From: Segatella cerevisiae
GTDB taxonomy: Bacteria; Bacteroidota; Bacteroidia; Bacteroidales; Bacteroidaceae
DNA: 64,000 nucleotides
Direction: 5' to 3'
Assembly: GCF_024054555.1 (NCBI RefSeq)
Contig: NZ_JAMXLY010000007.1
Location: 1-64,000, forward strand
Position numbers and translations under genes: made by a program. The notes under the pieces were generated by a model. The model had not been told where the DNA came from, did not search any database, and worked only from the letters and a program-made list of their open reading frames with translations. Below, piece after piece: positions 8,197 through 17,594 of this stretch (position 1 is the first letter of the stretch; each line of letters opens with the position of its first letter).

Positions 8197-8928
8197 ATGA
8201 AGAAAACTAAAATCATCAAATTAAAGGAAACGGATTCGACTAATTCGTATCTGAAGAATTATACCCCTGACAAGGCTGAAGACATGACGGTCGTCGTGGC
8301 AGATTATCAGTCTGCTGGGCGTGGTCAGGGCAAGAATACTTGGGAGAGTGAACCCGGTAAAAATCTTTTGTTCAGTATTCTGGTACATCCTGTATGTGTG
8401 CCTGTCAACCGCCAGTTCTTGCTTTCCATGGCCGGGGCTGTAGCCCTGAAACATGCTTTGGATAAGTATGACGGCGGATTCATGATGAAATGGCCCAATG
8501 ATATTTATTGGCAGGATAAGAAGATCAGCGGGACTCTGATAGAGACGACGATCGCCCGGCACCATATCCAGAATTGCATTTTCGGAATCGGGATAGATGT
8601 CAATCAGACGGAATTTCCGGATACAGTCCCCAACCCGGTATCTCTCTGTCAGATTACAGGAAAAGAGGTCTCTCTCAAGCACCTTCTGAAAGAGGTGGTA
8701 GAGGCTTTTCAAGATGTGCTTGAGATGATAGAGGACGGCGACTATACGGATATAGCTGCTCTTTATCATCAATCGCTCTACTACGGTAAAGGTTTTCATC
8801 GCTTTGAAGACGAGAATGGAGTCTTTGAGGCCGGTATTGTAGAAGTAGAGGATGACGGGCATCTGGTCCTGCATGATCGTGAAGGCGTAATCCGTGAATA
8901 TGCTGTCAAGGAAGTGAAATTCTTATGA
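8197..8928 (+). CDS. birA: Biotin--[acetyl-CoA-carboxylase] ligase
   Basis: Attaches biotin to the carboxyl carrier protein of biotin-dependent carboxylases using ATP. The 243-residue protein contains the catalytic GRGQGKNTW loop (41-49) that binds biotinyl-AMP, KWPNDIYW near residue 98, KISGTLIE after it, and a FGIGIDVNQ motif. It lacks the N-terminal winged-helix domain of E. coli BirA, so it is a monofunctional (class I) ligase rather than a repressor. The start at 8197 overlaps the tail of a TGATGAAATG sequence holding the yraN stop; the two genes are almost certainly translationally coupled. Confidence 0.93.
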   Translation: MKKTKIIKLKETDSTNSYLKNYTPDKAEDMTVVVADYQSAGRGQGKNTWESEPGKNLLFSILVHPVCVPVNRQFLLSMAGAVALKHALDKYDGGFMMKWPNDIYWQDKKISGTLIETTIARHHIQNCIFGIGIDVNQTEFPDTVPNPVSLCQITGKEVSLKHLLKEVVEAFQDVLEMIEDGDYTDIAALYHQSLYYGKGFHRFEDENGVFEAGIVEVEDDGHLVLHDREGVIREYAVKEVKFL

Positions 8929-9000
8929 TATCCTTCATGTTTGTGGGATATTCTTTTCAGGAATTAATCAGGATTATAAATTTTAATAGAAGATATTGAT

Positions 9001-9711
9001 ATGGCAAAGTTTAAGCGAATATTATTGAAGTTGAGCGGTGAGAGTTTGATGGGTCAACAGGGTTATGGGATCGATCAGAACCGGCTTTCCGATTATGCAC
9101 GTCAGATCAAGGAAATCTATGATATGCACGTACAGATAGGAATCGTCATCGGGGGAGGAAATATCTTCCGTGGCTTGAGTGGCAGTCAGAAAGGTTTTGA
9201 CCGTGTGAAAGGTGACCAAATGGGGATGTGCGCGACGGTCATCAATTCCCTGGCCCTGAGTAGTGCCTTGGATTCTGTCGGTGCAAAGACAAAGGTTCTG
9301 ACAGCTATCAGGATGGAGCCTATCGGAGAATTCTATAGCAAATGGAAAGCTATTGAAGCTATGGAGGCTGGCTATATCTGCATCTTCTCTGCGGGTACGG
9401 GGAATCCTTACTTTACAACTGACACAGGCGCCTCCTTGAGAGGTATTGAAATCGGAGCGGACGTGATGCTGAAAGGAACTCGCGTAGATGGCGTTTATAC
9501 GGCTGATCCGGAAAAGGATCCTCAAGCAAAGAAATTCAAGGATATTACGTATGACGAAATCTATACCCGTGGCTTGAAAGTGATGGACTTGACCGCTACG
9601 ACGATGTGCAAAGAGAACCACCTTCCTATCTATGTCTTTGACATGGATTGCTATGGTAACTTGAAGAAGGTCTTGGATGGTGAAGAAATAGGGACATTAG
9701 TCCATAATTAG
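9001..9711 (+). CDS. pyrH: UMP kinase
   Basis: Phosphorylates UMP to UDP in pyrimidine nucleotide synthesis (hexameric amino-acid-kinase fold enzyme). The 236-residue product shows LLKLSGESL at the N-terminus, the glycine loop GGGNIFRG near 56-63, and the acceptor-binding stretch GTGNPYFTTDTGASLRG followed by LKGTRVDGVYTADPEKD. Length and motif order are those of bacterial PyrH. It is preceded by a short hairpin (ATATCC/GGATAT around 8930-8955) after birA and followed by a terminator at 9777-9810. Confidence 0.97.
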   Translation: MAKFKRILLKLSGESLMGQQGYGIDQNRLSDYARQIKEIYDMHVQIGIVIGGGNIFRGLSGSQKGFDRVKGDQMGMCATVINSLALSSALDSVGAKTKVLTAIRMEPIGEFYSKWKAIEAMEAGYICIFSAGTGNPYFTTDTGASLRGIEIGADVMLKGTRVDGVYTADPEKDPQAKKFKDITYDEIYTRGLKVMDLTATTMCKENHLPIYVFDMDCYGNLKKVLDGEEIGTLVHN

Positions 9712-9776
9712 AGGAGTGTAACAGATTACTTCTTTAATTACTTTGGTCTTCGCAAAGAGAAGGATCAGTTGGAAAC

Positions 9777-9810
9777 AGACTCGTGGCAATTCGTCGCAAC
9801 GGGTCTTTTT
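9777..9810 (+). terminator. pyrH terminator
   Basis: AGACTCGT (9777-9784) pairs with ACGGGTCT (9799-9806, one T-G pair) and is followed by a run of T. It lies between the convergent pyrH and pssA genes. Confidence 0.65.
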
Positions 9811-9819
9811 CTTTAAGGA

Positions 9820-10551
9820 TTATGGTTCTTTCGTTACGGAGACCTTTTTCCTGAAATCGGTATAGAGAGAAATGAGGAAATAGCATAGGATGATCAGCCA
9901 CCAGGCTTTCAGCATTCCCATACAAGCCATCAGTACAACGGCCAAGATAATAAAGCCATACCTTATCTCATTGCCTTTCCATCCCCAGTGCTTGAACTTC
10001 AGGGCGAACATCGGTATTTCGCTGACCATCAGCCAACTTGATACGAATGCCATGACCAGGATCATGAACCATGAAAATGCAGAGTTCATCCAACCTGGGT
10101 TCGAATAAATGAGCGCGCCCCAGAACAGTGCATTGGCAGGGACCGGGAGTCCGATAAAGGAAGTGGTCTGTCGTTGATCGAGGTTGAACTTCGCCAATCG
10201 CAGACCTGAGAAGGCTGCCATGATGAATGCCAAAAATGGGATGAGACTCTTTACGGCACTGAGAAAATCAGGATATTCTACGACGCCCAGTTGCCAGAAG
10301 ATCATGCAAGAAGGCGCTACGCCGAAAGTGACGTCATCGGCAAGGGAATCGAGTTCTTTTCCTATGGGAGAAGACACTTTCAGCAACCTTGCACTCATCC
10401 CGTCGAAGAAGTCAAATATAGCGCCGATAATGATCCACGTCAAGGCCCACTCCGGATTCCCGCCTAAAGCGAATGTGATTGCCACACAACCTGAGAACAG
10501 GTTGCCACATGTCAGTGTGTTGGGCATATTCTTCCTGATAAAATTTGCCAT
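9820..10551 (-). CDS. pssA: CDP-diacylglycerol--serine O-phosphatidyltransferase
   Basis: Makes phosphatidylserine from CDP-diacylglycerol and serine in the inner membrane, the step before Psd. The 243-residue protein has about 7 hydrophobic segments and the CDP-alcohol phosphatidyltransferase motif D-x2-DG-x2-AR-x8-G-x3-D-x3-D, seen as FDFFDGMSARL followed by GKELDSLADD. The downstream pattern (FGVAPSCMIF) is typical of type II PssA. Its start is one base from the psd stop codon, so psd-pssA form a tight operon read on the minus strand. Confidence 0.95.
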   Translation of the reverse strand: MANFIRKNMPNTLTCGNLFSGCVAITFALGGNPEWALTWIIIGAIFDFFDGMSARLLKVSSPIGKELDSLADDVTFGVAPSCMIFWQLGVVEYPDFLSAVKSLIPFLAFIMAAFSGLRLAKFNLDQRQTTSFIGLPVPANALFWGALIYSNPGWMNSAFSWFMILVMAFVSSWLMVSEIPMFALKFKHWGWKGNEIRYGFIILAVVLMACMGMLKAWWLIILCYFLISLYTDFRKKVSVTKEP

Positions 10552-10552
10552 A

Positions 10553-11245
10553 TTATTTTAATTTTGCAATGATGGTCTGGTCTCCTGTAGTTGCCTGACC
10601 CATCTTTACACATACTTCAGTACCTATTGGAAGATAGACATCGACACGAGAGCCGAACTTGATGAACCCCAGATGCTCGTCAATATAGCACTCTTCATCG
10701 GCTTTCGCATAGGTGACGATACGCCGGGCAACGGCGCCTGCGATCTGCCTGCAGAGGATATCCTGACCGTTCAAAGCCGTGATCATCGTATCTGCATGCT
10801 CGTTTTCCTCACTAGCCTTTGGCAGCCACGCTTTATGATAATTGCCGTCCTCGTGGCGTATGAATTTTACTCTGCCGTCTACTGGAAACCAATTCACATG
10901 GACGTTCCATAAACTCATGAAAATGGAAATGAGAAGCCGCCGGTCATGGAAGTATTCATTTTCCTCAACTTCTTCAATGACAACAATACGGCCGTCAGCA
11001 GGTGCGACGACAAGATCCCCTGTATCTTCTACATTGAGGAACCTTGCCGGACTCCGGTAAAAGTTCAGGATAATGGCATAGCATATTCCGAAAATGACTA
11101 CGAAGCACCAAAAAGGAATTCTCGTTCCGAAGCAACTCCAAAGGATAATGGCTATCACCACAAAGGCTATCCCCCCATATAGGAGTTGGTTCGTACCTTC
11201 ACGGTGTATTCTGATTTTTCTGAGTTTCCTTAATCTACGTTTCAT
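10553..11245 (-). CDS. psd: Phosphatidylserine decarboxylase proenzyme
   Basis: Converts phosphatidylserine to phosphatidylethanolamine. This is the short Psd form (230 residues): two hydrophobic segments after a basic N-terminus (MKRRLRKLRKIR), then a catalytic domain with APADGRIVVIEE, SLWNVHVNWFPVDG and the self-cleavage site FGS (KFGSRVDVY), where Ser becomes the pyruvoyl group. The start at 11245 is chosen because it puts the basic membrane-topology signal first; the frame continues to 11284. First gene of psd-pssA, with a canonical promoter about 280 bases upstream. Confidence 0.94.
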   Translation of the reverse strand: MKRRLRKLRKIRIHREGTNQLLYGGIAFVVIAIILWSCFGTRIPFWCFVVIFGICYAIILNFYRSPARFLNVEDTGDLVVAPADGRIVVIEEVEENEYFHDRRLLISIFMSLWNVHVNWFPVDGRVKFIRHEDGNYHKAWLPKASEENEHADTMITALNGQDILCRQIAGAVARRIVTYAKADEECYIDEHLGFIKFGSRVDVYLPIGTEVCVKMGQATTGDQTIIAKLK

Positions 11246-11526
11246 TAGGATTGGAATTACATTGAATGCTTTTGGCCATAACAAGTCTGGTTTAACAGAT
11301 CAAATGAAGCGCATGAGATCTTCCCGGAATATTTAATCGATTGTCAAACAATTTGGTGGATGACGCTATAGGATTGACATGGCTCTGTACTTATCTCATT
11401 GGAAAAGGATAATCGACTTCTATGTCTTCCTGTCGGTAGAACTGTATAATGCAGATTAAAAAATTCTGTTGATGTTCACTTCATGAATGGCTTTGACTTT
11501 TTGTTCAAATGGTTTTTATTCGACTG

Positions 11527-11558
11527 CAAAGTTAATTCTTTTTTTAGATAACAACAAA
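11527..11558 (-). promoter_or_regulatory. psd-pssA promoter
   Basis: Minus-strand TTTG (11555-11558), 20-base spacer, TAACTTTG (11527-11534): full consensus. It implies a 5' leader of about 275 bases for psd, in which no gene or recognised riboswitch was seen. Confidence 0.8.
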
Positions 11559-11573
11559 TTTTGGTGTCATTCT

Positions 11574-11605
11574 TTTGGTTATCTCGTAGATTAACAGTAA
11601 CTTTG
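11574..11605 (+). promoter_or_regulatory. dnaE promoter
   Basis: TTTG (11574-11577), 20-base spacer, TAACTTTG (11598-11605): full consensus. The dnaE ATG follows 20 bases after the -7 box. It is back-to-back with the psd promoter, only 15 bases between the two -33 elements. Confidence 0.85.
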
Positions 11606-11625
11606 AATTTCGAAATTTCAAATCA

Positions 11626-14600
11626 ATGCAAGACTTTATTCATTTACACGTTCATACCCATTATTCTATTCTTGATGGTCAGTCGAAGGTCCCTTATCTC
11701 GTGGACAAGGCTGTCAAGGATGGCATGAAGGGAATGGCTCTTACTGACCATGGTGTCATGTACGGCATTAAAGAATTTGCCGATTACTGTAATAAGATCA
11801 ATAAGGGCAGGAAAGCAGAAGGTAAGGAACCGTTCAAACCTATTTTTGGATGCGAGATGTATGTCGCTCATCATCGCAAGGAAGACAAGGTGAAGGAGAA
11901 CGGGGATAATAGCGGCTATCATCTGATCGTGCTGGCTAAAAACTATCAAGGATACAAGAACCTGATCAAGTTGGTCTCTCGTTCCTGGGTGGACGGATAC
12001 TATTATCGTCCTCGTACAGACCGCTTTGATTTGGAAAAATATCACGAGGGACTGATCGTCAGTTCTGCCTGCCTTGGAGGCGAAGTGCCTTCAAGGATAT
12101 TGAAGGGTGATATAGCCGGTGCACGTGCAGCTTGTGAATGGTATCATCACCTTTTCGGGGAGGATTATTATCTGGAACTCCAGCGCCATGAGGTCAAGAA
12201 TCCGAATATTCTGGCTAACAGAGAGACTTTCCCTCTACAACAGAAAGTCAATAAAGTACTGATCCAGTTTGCACGGGAATACGGAATCAAACTGATCTGC
12301 ACGAACGACTGCCACTTCGAGGACGAGGAGACTGCTGAGGCTCATGACCATCTGCTTTGCCTGGCGACGGGCAAGGATCTGGATGACCCTAATCGTATGA
12401 GGTATACGAAGCAGGAGTGGTTCAAGACCCGTGAGGAGATGAATGAAATATTTTCTGATATTCCTGAGGCACTCTCGAATACGATGGAGATATATAATAA
12501 GGTGGAATTCTATAGTATAGAGCATGGCCCGATCATGCCTAACTTCCCGATCCCAAAGGAATTCGGAACAGAGGATGACGTCCGTACAAAATATTCCCAC
12601 GAAGACCTGCTGAAAGAGTTTTCTTCTGATGAAAACGGTGAGAACACGCTTCCTCAAGACGAAGGAATGAAGAAGATAGAGAAACTCGGTGGCTGGGATA
12701 AGGTCTATAGAATCAAGTTTGAGGCTGAATATTTGTCCAAACTGACTTATGACGGGGCGAAGGGCCGTTACGGTGATCCTCTGCCTGAAGAGGTCGCCGA
12801 GCATATCAAATTCGAATTGCACGTGATGAAGACGATGGGTTTCCCTGGTTATTTCCTTATCGTGCAGGATTTCATCAACGCAGCCCGGAATAAACTGGGG
12901 GTTATGGTCGGGCCTGGTCGAGGGTCTGCCGCAGGTTCTGTCGTCGCTTATTGTTTGGGCATCACCAAGATCGATCCTTTGAAGTACGATCTGCTGTTTG
13001 AACGTTTCCTGAACCCTGACCGTGTCAACCTCCCTGATATTGATACCGACTTCGATGATGACGGGAGAGGAAAAGTCCTTCGTTGGGTGATGGACAAATA
13101 TGGTCATGAGAATTGTGCGCATATCATTACTTATAGTAGTATGGCCACAAAGAATTCCATTAAGGATGTCGCTCGTGTAGAGAAACTTCCTTTGGATAAG
13201 GCGAATGCTCTGTGCAAGGCTATTCCTGACCGACTCCCTGACGGCATGAAGATGAATCTGAAGAATGCCATCCAATGCACGCCTGAACTTCAGGAGGCTG
13301 AGGCTTCCAGCGATCCGCGTGAAAACAATACGATCAAGTATGCCAAGATGCTGGAGGGGACGATTCGCGGGACCGGCCTTCATGCCTGTGGCTTTATCAT
13401 CTGTCGTGACCCGATCAGTGACTGGGTTCCTGTCTCTACTGCTGATGACCCTGATTTCCCGGGATTGAAGACGGCGGTGACACAGTATGACGGTCATGTC
13501 ATTGAGTCTACAGGACTGATCAAGATGGACTTCTTGGGTTTGAAGACCCTTTCAGAATTGAAAGAGGCTTGTAAAGTCATCAAGCAGACTACCGGGGATG
13601 TCATTGACCTCGATCATATTCCTATTGATGATCCCAAGACCTATAAACTCTATCAGGAGGGCAGGACTATAGGTACTTTCCAATTTGAGTCTGCCGGTAT
13701 GCAGAAGTATTTGCGGGAGTTGCACCCGACGGTCTTCGAAGACTTGATAGCCATGAATGCGCTTTATCGCCCGGGACCAATGGACTATATTCCTGAATTT
13801 ATCAAGAGGAAGAAGGATCCTTCTCTGATCAAGTACGATATACCTTGTATGGAAAAGTACTTGAAGGATACGTATGGCATCACCGTGTATCAGGAACAGG
13901 TCATGCTTCTCTCCCGGCAGTTGGCTGGTTTCACTCGAGGTGAGAGTGATGCTTTGCGGAAGGCAATGGGTAAGAAGAAGAAGGCTATCGTAGATGCCAT
14001 GAGACCTAAATTCCTGAAACAAGGAGAAGAAAAAGGACATGATCCGAAGATCCTTGCCAAGATCTGGTCAGACTGGGAGAAATTCGCTTCCTATGCTTTC
14101 AATAAGTCCCATGCAACGTGTTATAGTTGGGTGGCTTATCAGACAGCTTATCTCAAGGCGCATTATCCCGCTGAGTATATGGCTGCCTTGATGACCAGGC
14201 GCTTCAGTCAGATTACGGAGATCACGAAACTGATGGAGGAGTGCAAGTCGATGGGCATTGCTACTTTGGGGCCTGATGTCAATGAAAGTCGGAGTGAGTT
14301 TGCCGTAAATAAAAAAGGTGAGATCCGTTTCGGTATGTCTGCTATCAAGGGCATGGGATCTGCTGCGTCTAATGAAATTGTAGCGGAACGTGAGAAGGAT
14401 GGTCCTTATAAGGATATCTTCGATTTTGCCCAACGGGTGGATTATACTTCCGTCAACCGGAAGGCTTTTGAGAGTCTGGCTCTGAGCGGAGGTTTCGACA
14501 GTTTCGGGCTCCAGAGGGAACAGTACTTCGGGACTAATGCGAAAGGGGAAGTCTTTTTGGACCAACTTGTTCGCTATGGCCAGAAATATCAACAGGATCA

Positions 14601-15345
14601 AAAAGAGCAGCAGAACTCGCTCTTCGGAGGTCTGAATGACGTGGATATTAACAAACCTGCCGTCCCTGCCGTTGAGGAATGGAGCACAATAGAAAAACTC
14701 AATAAGGAGCGTGATCTTGTCGGTATCTACCTTTCGGCTCATCCTCTCGATGATTATCGGGTGATCTTGGAGGATATGTGCAATACACACTGCTCGGAGA
14801 TAGGCCGGGATGCGGACAAGAAGGCTTTGTCTGAACGGGGCGAATTGACTTTCGGAGGACTCGTTACGAATGTAAACTCCAGGGTTTCGGCAAAAACTAA
14901 CAAACCTTTTGGTTTTGTGACGATTGAGGATTATCAGGGCCCTGGAGAACTGGCTCTGTTTGGTGATGAATGGGGACGCTGGCAAGGCAAACTCCTTAAG
15001 GGTAGTCCTGTCTTTATCGTGGCTAAGAGTGTTGCCCGCTTCCGTAACAGTGATTTGTATGAGTTGAGAATACAGAGTGTAGAGCATCTCCAGGATGTGA
15101 AAGAACACCACATACAGTCGTTTACCATCTCCTTTGACAGTGATGCGATAGACAACACTACGGCAAATGATATCGCAACGCTGATCGATGATAATTCGGG
15201 GAAAACGCCTCTGTTTATCAATATACGTGACATCAAAACTCATAATGCGGTGACTTTGAGGTCCAGGAAGAAGGCTGTTACTGTAAGCAAGAATCTGGTC
15301 AATTTCCTAAGGAGCCATCCGGAGATAAGTTACCATATTAATTAA
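11626..15345 (+). CDS. dnaE: DNA polymerase III subunit alpha
   Basis: Catalytic subunit of the replicative polymerase. The 1239-residue protein has in order: an N-terminal PHP domain (LHVHTHYSILDG at 7-18, KEFADYCNK), a long palm region with GPGRGSAAGS near 430 and the catalytic aspartates in PDIDTDFDD near 470, the YRPGPMDYIPEFIKRKK stretch near 710, helix-hairpin-helix region with SHATCYSWVAYQTAYLKAHYPAEY, and a C-terminal OB fold (LTFGGLVTNVNSRV ... GFVTIEDYQG) near 1075-1115. Length fits Bacteroidetes DnaE1. Transcribed alone from a consensus promoter; trxA downstream has its own. Confidence 0.98.
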   Translation: MQDFIHLHVHTHYSILDGQSKVPYLVDKAVKDGMKGMALTDHGVMYGIKEFADYCNKINKGRKAEGKEPFKPIFGCEMYVAHHRKEDKVKENGDNSGYHLIVLAKNYQGYKNLIKLVSRSWVDGYYYRPRTDRFDLEKYHEGLIVSSACLGGEVPSRILKGDIAGARAACEWYHHLFGEDYYLELQRHEVKNPNILANRETFPLQQKVNKVLIQFAREYGIKLICTNDCHFEDEETAEAHDHLLCLATGKDLDDPNRMRYTKQEWFKTREEMNEIFSDIPEALSNTMEIYNKVEFYSIEHGPIMPNFPIPKEFGTEDDVRTKYSHEDLLKEFSSDENGENTLPQDEGMKKIEKLGGWDKVYRIKFEAEYLSKLTYDGAKGRYGDPLPEEVAEHIKFELHVMKTMGFPGYFLIVQDFINAARNKLGVMVGPGRGSAAGSVVAYCLGITKIDPLKYDLLFERFLNPDRVNLPDIDTDFDDDGRGKVLRWVMDKYGHENCAHIITYSSMATKNSIKDVARVEKLPLDKANALCKAIPDRLPDGMKMNLKNAIQCTPELQEAEASSDPRENNTIKYAKMLEGTIRGTGLHACGFIICRDPISDWVPVSTADDPDFPGLKTAVTQYDGHVIESTGLIKMDFLGLKTLSELKEACKVIKQTTGDVIDLDHIPIDDPKTYKLYQEGRTIGTFQFESAGMQKYLRELHPTVFEDLIAMNALYRPGPMDYIPEFIKRKKDPSLIKYDIPCMEKYLKDTYGITVYQEQVMLLSRQLAGFTRGESDALRKAMGKKKKAIVDAMRPKFLKQGEEKGHDPKILAKIWSDWEKFASYAFNKSHATCYSWVAYQTAYLKAHYPAEYMAALMTRRFSQITEITKLMEECKSMGIATLGPDVNESRSEFAVNKKGEIRFGMSAIKGMGSAASNEIVAEREKDGPYKDIFDFAQRVDYTSVNRKAFESLALSGGFDSFGLQREQYFGTNAKGEVFLDQLVRYGQKYQQDQKEQQNSLFGGLNDVDINKPAVPAVEEWSTIEKLNKERDLVGIYLSAHPLDDYRVILEDMCNTHCSEIGRDADKKALSERGELTFGGLVTNVNSRVSAKTNKPFGFVTIEDYQGPGELALFGDEWGRWQGKLLKGSPVFIVAKSVARFRNSDLYELRIQSVEHLQDVKEHHIQSFTISFDSDAIDNTTANDIATLIDDNSGKTPLFINIRDIKTHNAVTLRSRKKAVTVSKNLVNFLRSHPEISYHIN

Positions 15346-15364
15346 AATTTATTAAACCTAGATA

Positions 15365-15396
15365 TTTGTATGGCATCAAATCATTGCGTAACTTTG
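15365..15396 (+). promoter_or_regulatory. trxA promoter
   Basis: TTTG (15365-15368), 20-base spacer, TAACTTTG (15389-15396): full consensus, 27 bases before the trxA ATG. Confidence 0.85.
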
Positions 15397-15423
15397 CAGG
15401 ACTAACAAGAGAAAGGAAAAAAG

Positions 15424-15738
15424 ATGGAAGTTACAATTACAAATGACAACTTTAACAGTTATAAAAATGGTGACAAACCATTAGTCGTGGACTTGTGGGC
15501 AACTTGGTGTGGCCCGTGCCGCGCTTTGGCTCCAACTATTGCTGAACTTGCTAAAGATTACGATGGAAAGATCGTAGTAGGTAAATGTGACGTAGAGGAT
15601 AATAATGATGTTGCTATGGAATTTGGCGTTCGTAATATCCCTACAATATTGTTTTTTAAAGGCGGAAAACTCGTTGACAAGTTTGTCGGCGCTACTTCCA
15701 AATCTAAATTAGACGGAATGTTCAAGGCTCTCTTATGA
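15424..15738 (+). CDS. trxA: Thioredoxin
   Basis: Cytoplasmic disulfide reductase of 104 residues. The active site WCGPC has redox cysteines at 29 and 32, preceded by VVDLWATW and followed by the cis-proline region VRNIPTILFF and GGKLVDKFVGA. There is no signal peptide, so this is the general cytosolic thioredoxin, fed by thioredoxin reductase (not in the window). Own promoter at 15365-15396 and a strong terminator at 15801-15845. Confidence 0.97.
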   Translation: MEVTITNDNFNSYKNGDKPLVVDLWATWCGPCRALAPTIAELAKDYDGKIVVGKCDVEDNNDVAMEFGVRNIPTILFFKGGKLVDKFVGATSKSKLDGMFKALL

Positions 15739-15800
15739 TTGGATTCGCTTTCATCTGAAAGTGATGAAAGTGCTTCGGTGAGACCTTCTTAAATATAAAA

Positions 15801-15845
15801 ACAGAGGTTGATATAAAGTTCGCTTTATTTCAACCTCTGTTTTTG
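15801..15845. terminator. Bidirectional terminator trxA/tsaE
   Basis: Perfect 11-base arms ACAGAGGTTGA (15801-15811) and TCAACCTCTGT (15830-15840), T-rich on the plus side (TTTTTG) and A-rich before it, so it can stop both trxA (+) and tsaE (-), which converge here. Confidence 0.88.
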
Positions 15846-15865
15846 TTGTGAGAATATATCTGAAA

Positions 15866-16276
15866 TTAGAATTCCACCACGCGGCTGCCGTCATCCTCAA
15901 CACTTATCGTCACCTTCGTCGCATTCTCCGGAAGGAGGTCATCGATCAGTTCTGGCCATTCCAGAAAACAGAGATGCCCGCTGTCGAAATAGTCTTCATA
16001 TCCCAGGTCGTACACCTCTTCTATCTTCTTGATGCGGTAGAAGTCGAAGTGATAGATTGGCTCACCGGTTTTAGTCGTATATTCATTGACAATGGCGAAT
16101 GTAGGAGAAGTGATGACATCTTCTACGCCAAGTTCCTCACAGATCGCTTTGATGAAAGTGGTCTTCCCGGCTCCCATTTTGCCATAGAAGGCAAAAATGT
16201 TTCCTTTACCCATGTTCTTGATAAACTGCTTTGCAGCTTCATGGATGTCGTCAAGTGAATTGATAGTAATTTTCAT
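15866..16276 (-). CDS. tsaE: tRNA t6A biosynthesis ATPase
   Basis: ATPase partner of TsaB-TsaD in making N6-threonylcarbamoyladenosine at A37 of ANN-decoding tRNAs. The 136-residue protein has the P-loop GKMGAGKTT (32-40), the switch-like SPTFAIVNEY, the HFDFYR motif and LEWPE near residue 107, the standard TsaE signature set. Its own -7 box lies about 50 bases upstream and the gene converges on trxA. Confidence 0.95.
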   Translation of the reverse strand: MKITINSLDDIHEAAKQFIKNMGKGNIFAFYGKMGAGKTTFIKAICEELGVEDVITSPTFAIVNEYTTKTGEPIYHFDFYRIKKIEEVYDLGYEDYFDSGHLCFLEWPELIDDLLPENATKVTISVEDDGSRVVEF

Positions 16277-16327
16277 AATTATCTTTTGTCTTTAGAATTC
16301 TCTATTGCTTGCCTTTGTATTTAGATG

Positions 16328-16358
16328 CAAAATTAATCTATTTATTGAAAAATACAAT
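16328..16358 (-). promoter_or_regulatory. tsaE promoter
   Basis: Minus-strand TAATTTTG (16328-16335) fits TAnnTTTG; ATTG (16355-16358) 19 bases upstream is a 3/4 -33 match. Confidence 0.55.
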
Positions 16359-16431
16359 GAAATATCTCCCGATTTCTGAAAGTTGACCTTTATTTTTTCG
16401 TGATTTCCTGATTGAGCATTTCCTTTCATGT

Positions 16432-17277
16432 CTATATCTGACCTTCTTGCAATTCTTCAGTTTGCTGAATGTCTTCTCTCTTTTGAATGATTTTGATCAT
16501 CTTTAGGAGGCAATATACGATGATGCTGGTAAAAATGATAGCAGCCCCTGAAGGCACGTCGAACCAATAGCTGAAGCATAAACCGATCAGGCAGTCAGCC
16601 CACCCGATGAAGATACTGAGGAGAATGATCTTCTTCCAACTGTAGGAGAATAGATTGGCTGACATCTGCGGTATCGTCAACAGACTAATCGCAAGGACAA
16701 CTCCGATCAACCGTAATGTTGAAACAATGGTCATCGCAATCAATGCCATCATGAGGTTCTCTATGAAGTTGACCGGCAGATGCTGTGATCTGGCGAAGGT
16801 GCTGTCAAAGGCGACACTCTGAATAGGGTGCAGGAAGAAGATAAACAGTAATGCCACTAAAAGGGTCATACCTCCTAATAGCCATAGATCGGTCCTGTTG
16901 ATGGTGAGGATACTCCCGAACAAGTAAGACGGCAGGTTGGGCATAAAACCGGGTGTGAGAAAGCAACAGATAATGCCTACACTCATACCAAAAGTCCAGA
17001 AAAGTGCGATGGCTGAGTCCTCTCTGACATCCCCTCTATGTGACATCCATTGTATTCCGAGTGCGCTCAGAATCGAGAATACCATTGCTGAAAGTATCGG
17101 GTTGATGCCTGTAAATACTCCGATTCCTATTCCTCCGAAAGAGGCATGGGTGATGCCGCCGCTGATAAAAACAAGGCGTCGGGTGACAATATAGGTGCCT
17201 ATGAATCCACAGACGATGCTGGCTAAGAGTGAACCTAAAATAGCATTCTGAAAAAAAGAATATTGAAGAATTTCCAT
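16432..17277 (-). CDS. Metal ABC transporter permease (ZnuB/MntB family)
   Basis: Inner-membrane permease of the ABC-3 family that moves Zn2+, Mn2+ or Fe2+ together with an ATPase and a metal-binding lipoprotein. The 281-residue protein has 8-9 membrane segments and the family start QNAILGSLLASIVCGFIGTY followed by RRLVFISGGITHASFGGIGIG. The mid-region coupling stretch (ARSQHLPVNFIENLMMALIAM) is also typical. Neither a ZnuC-type ATPase nor a ZnuA-type binding protein is adjacent: upstream is a 317-base gap and then aroA, downstream is tsaE. It presumably works with components elsewhere in the genome. Metal specificity cannot be read. Confidence 0.88.
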   Translation of the reverse strand: MEILQYSFFQNAILGSLLASIVCGFIGTYIVTRRLVFISGGITHASFGGIGIGVFTGINPILSAMVFSILSALGIQWMSHRGDVREDSAIALFWTFGMSVGIICCFLTPGFMPNLPSYLFGSILTINRTDLWLLGGMTLLVALLFIFFLHPIQSVAFDSTFARSQHLPVNFIENLMMALIAMTIVSTLRLIGVVLAISLLTIPQMSANLFSYSWKKIILLSIFIGWADCLIGLCFSYWFDVPSGAAIIFTSIIVYCLLKMIKIIQKREDIQQTEELQEGQI

Positions 17278-17594
17278 ATTGTTCTGTTTCCTCCGTTTAA
17301 CTTATAACTGCCTTTTTCATGTTCGTGACCGGTGGTTGATACCTCTGCTTTCCCTAAATTGTTCTGTCCGCTCTTTCCTGAAACATCTTAATTGGGGGAT
17401 AGGATTTGCTCATTCAGTCATTGACTGGTTCTAAAAGTTGTTTTCTTTTCTTCCTGTCAACAGTAGTCGGTCTCTGTCCCTTGCGAGTCTTTGCATCGTT
17501 ATTCTGTTCTGTCTTTACTTTTGGTCATCCTACCAGAGAGTCGATTGCCTGATAAATAATTCAGACATCGGCGAGGATAATCGGGCAGGGATCT
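17278..17594. other. Intergenic region, no gene seen
   Basis: 317 bases between the metal permease start and the aroA stop. It is T-rich on the plus strand. No frame with coding character, no recognisable remnant of an ABC ATPase and no convincing terminator or -7 box was found. Confidence 0.45.

Noticed and set aside
12235-13497. A 420-codon open frame on the minus strand
   Set aside because: It is the mirror of dnaE, whose motifs on the plus strand are unambiguous; long antisense frames are common opposite conserved genes.
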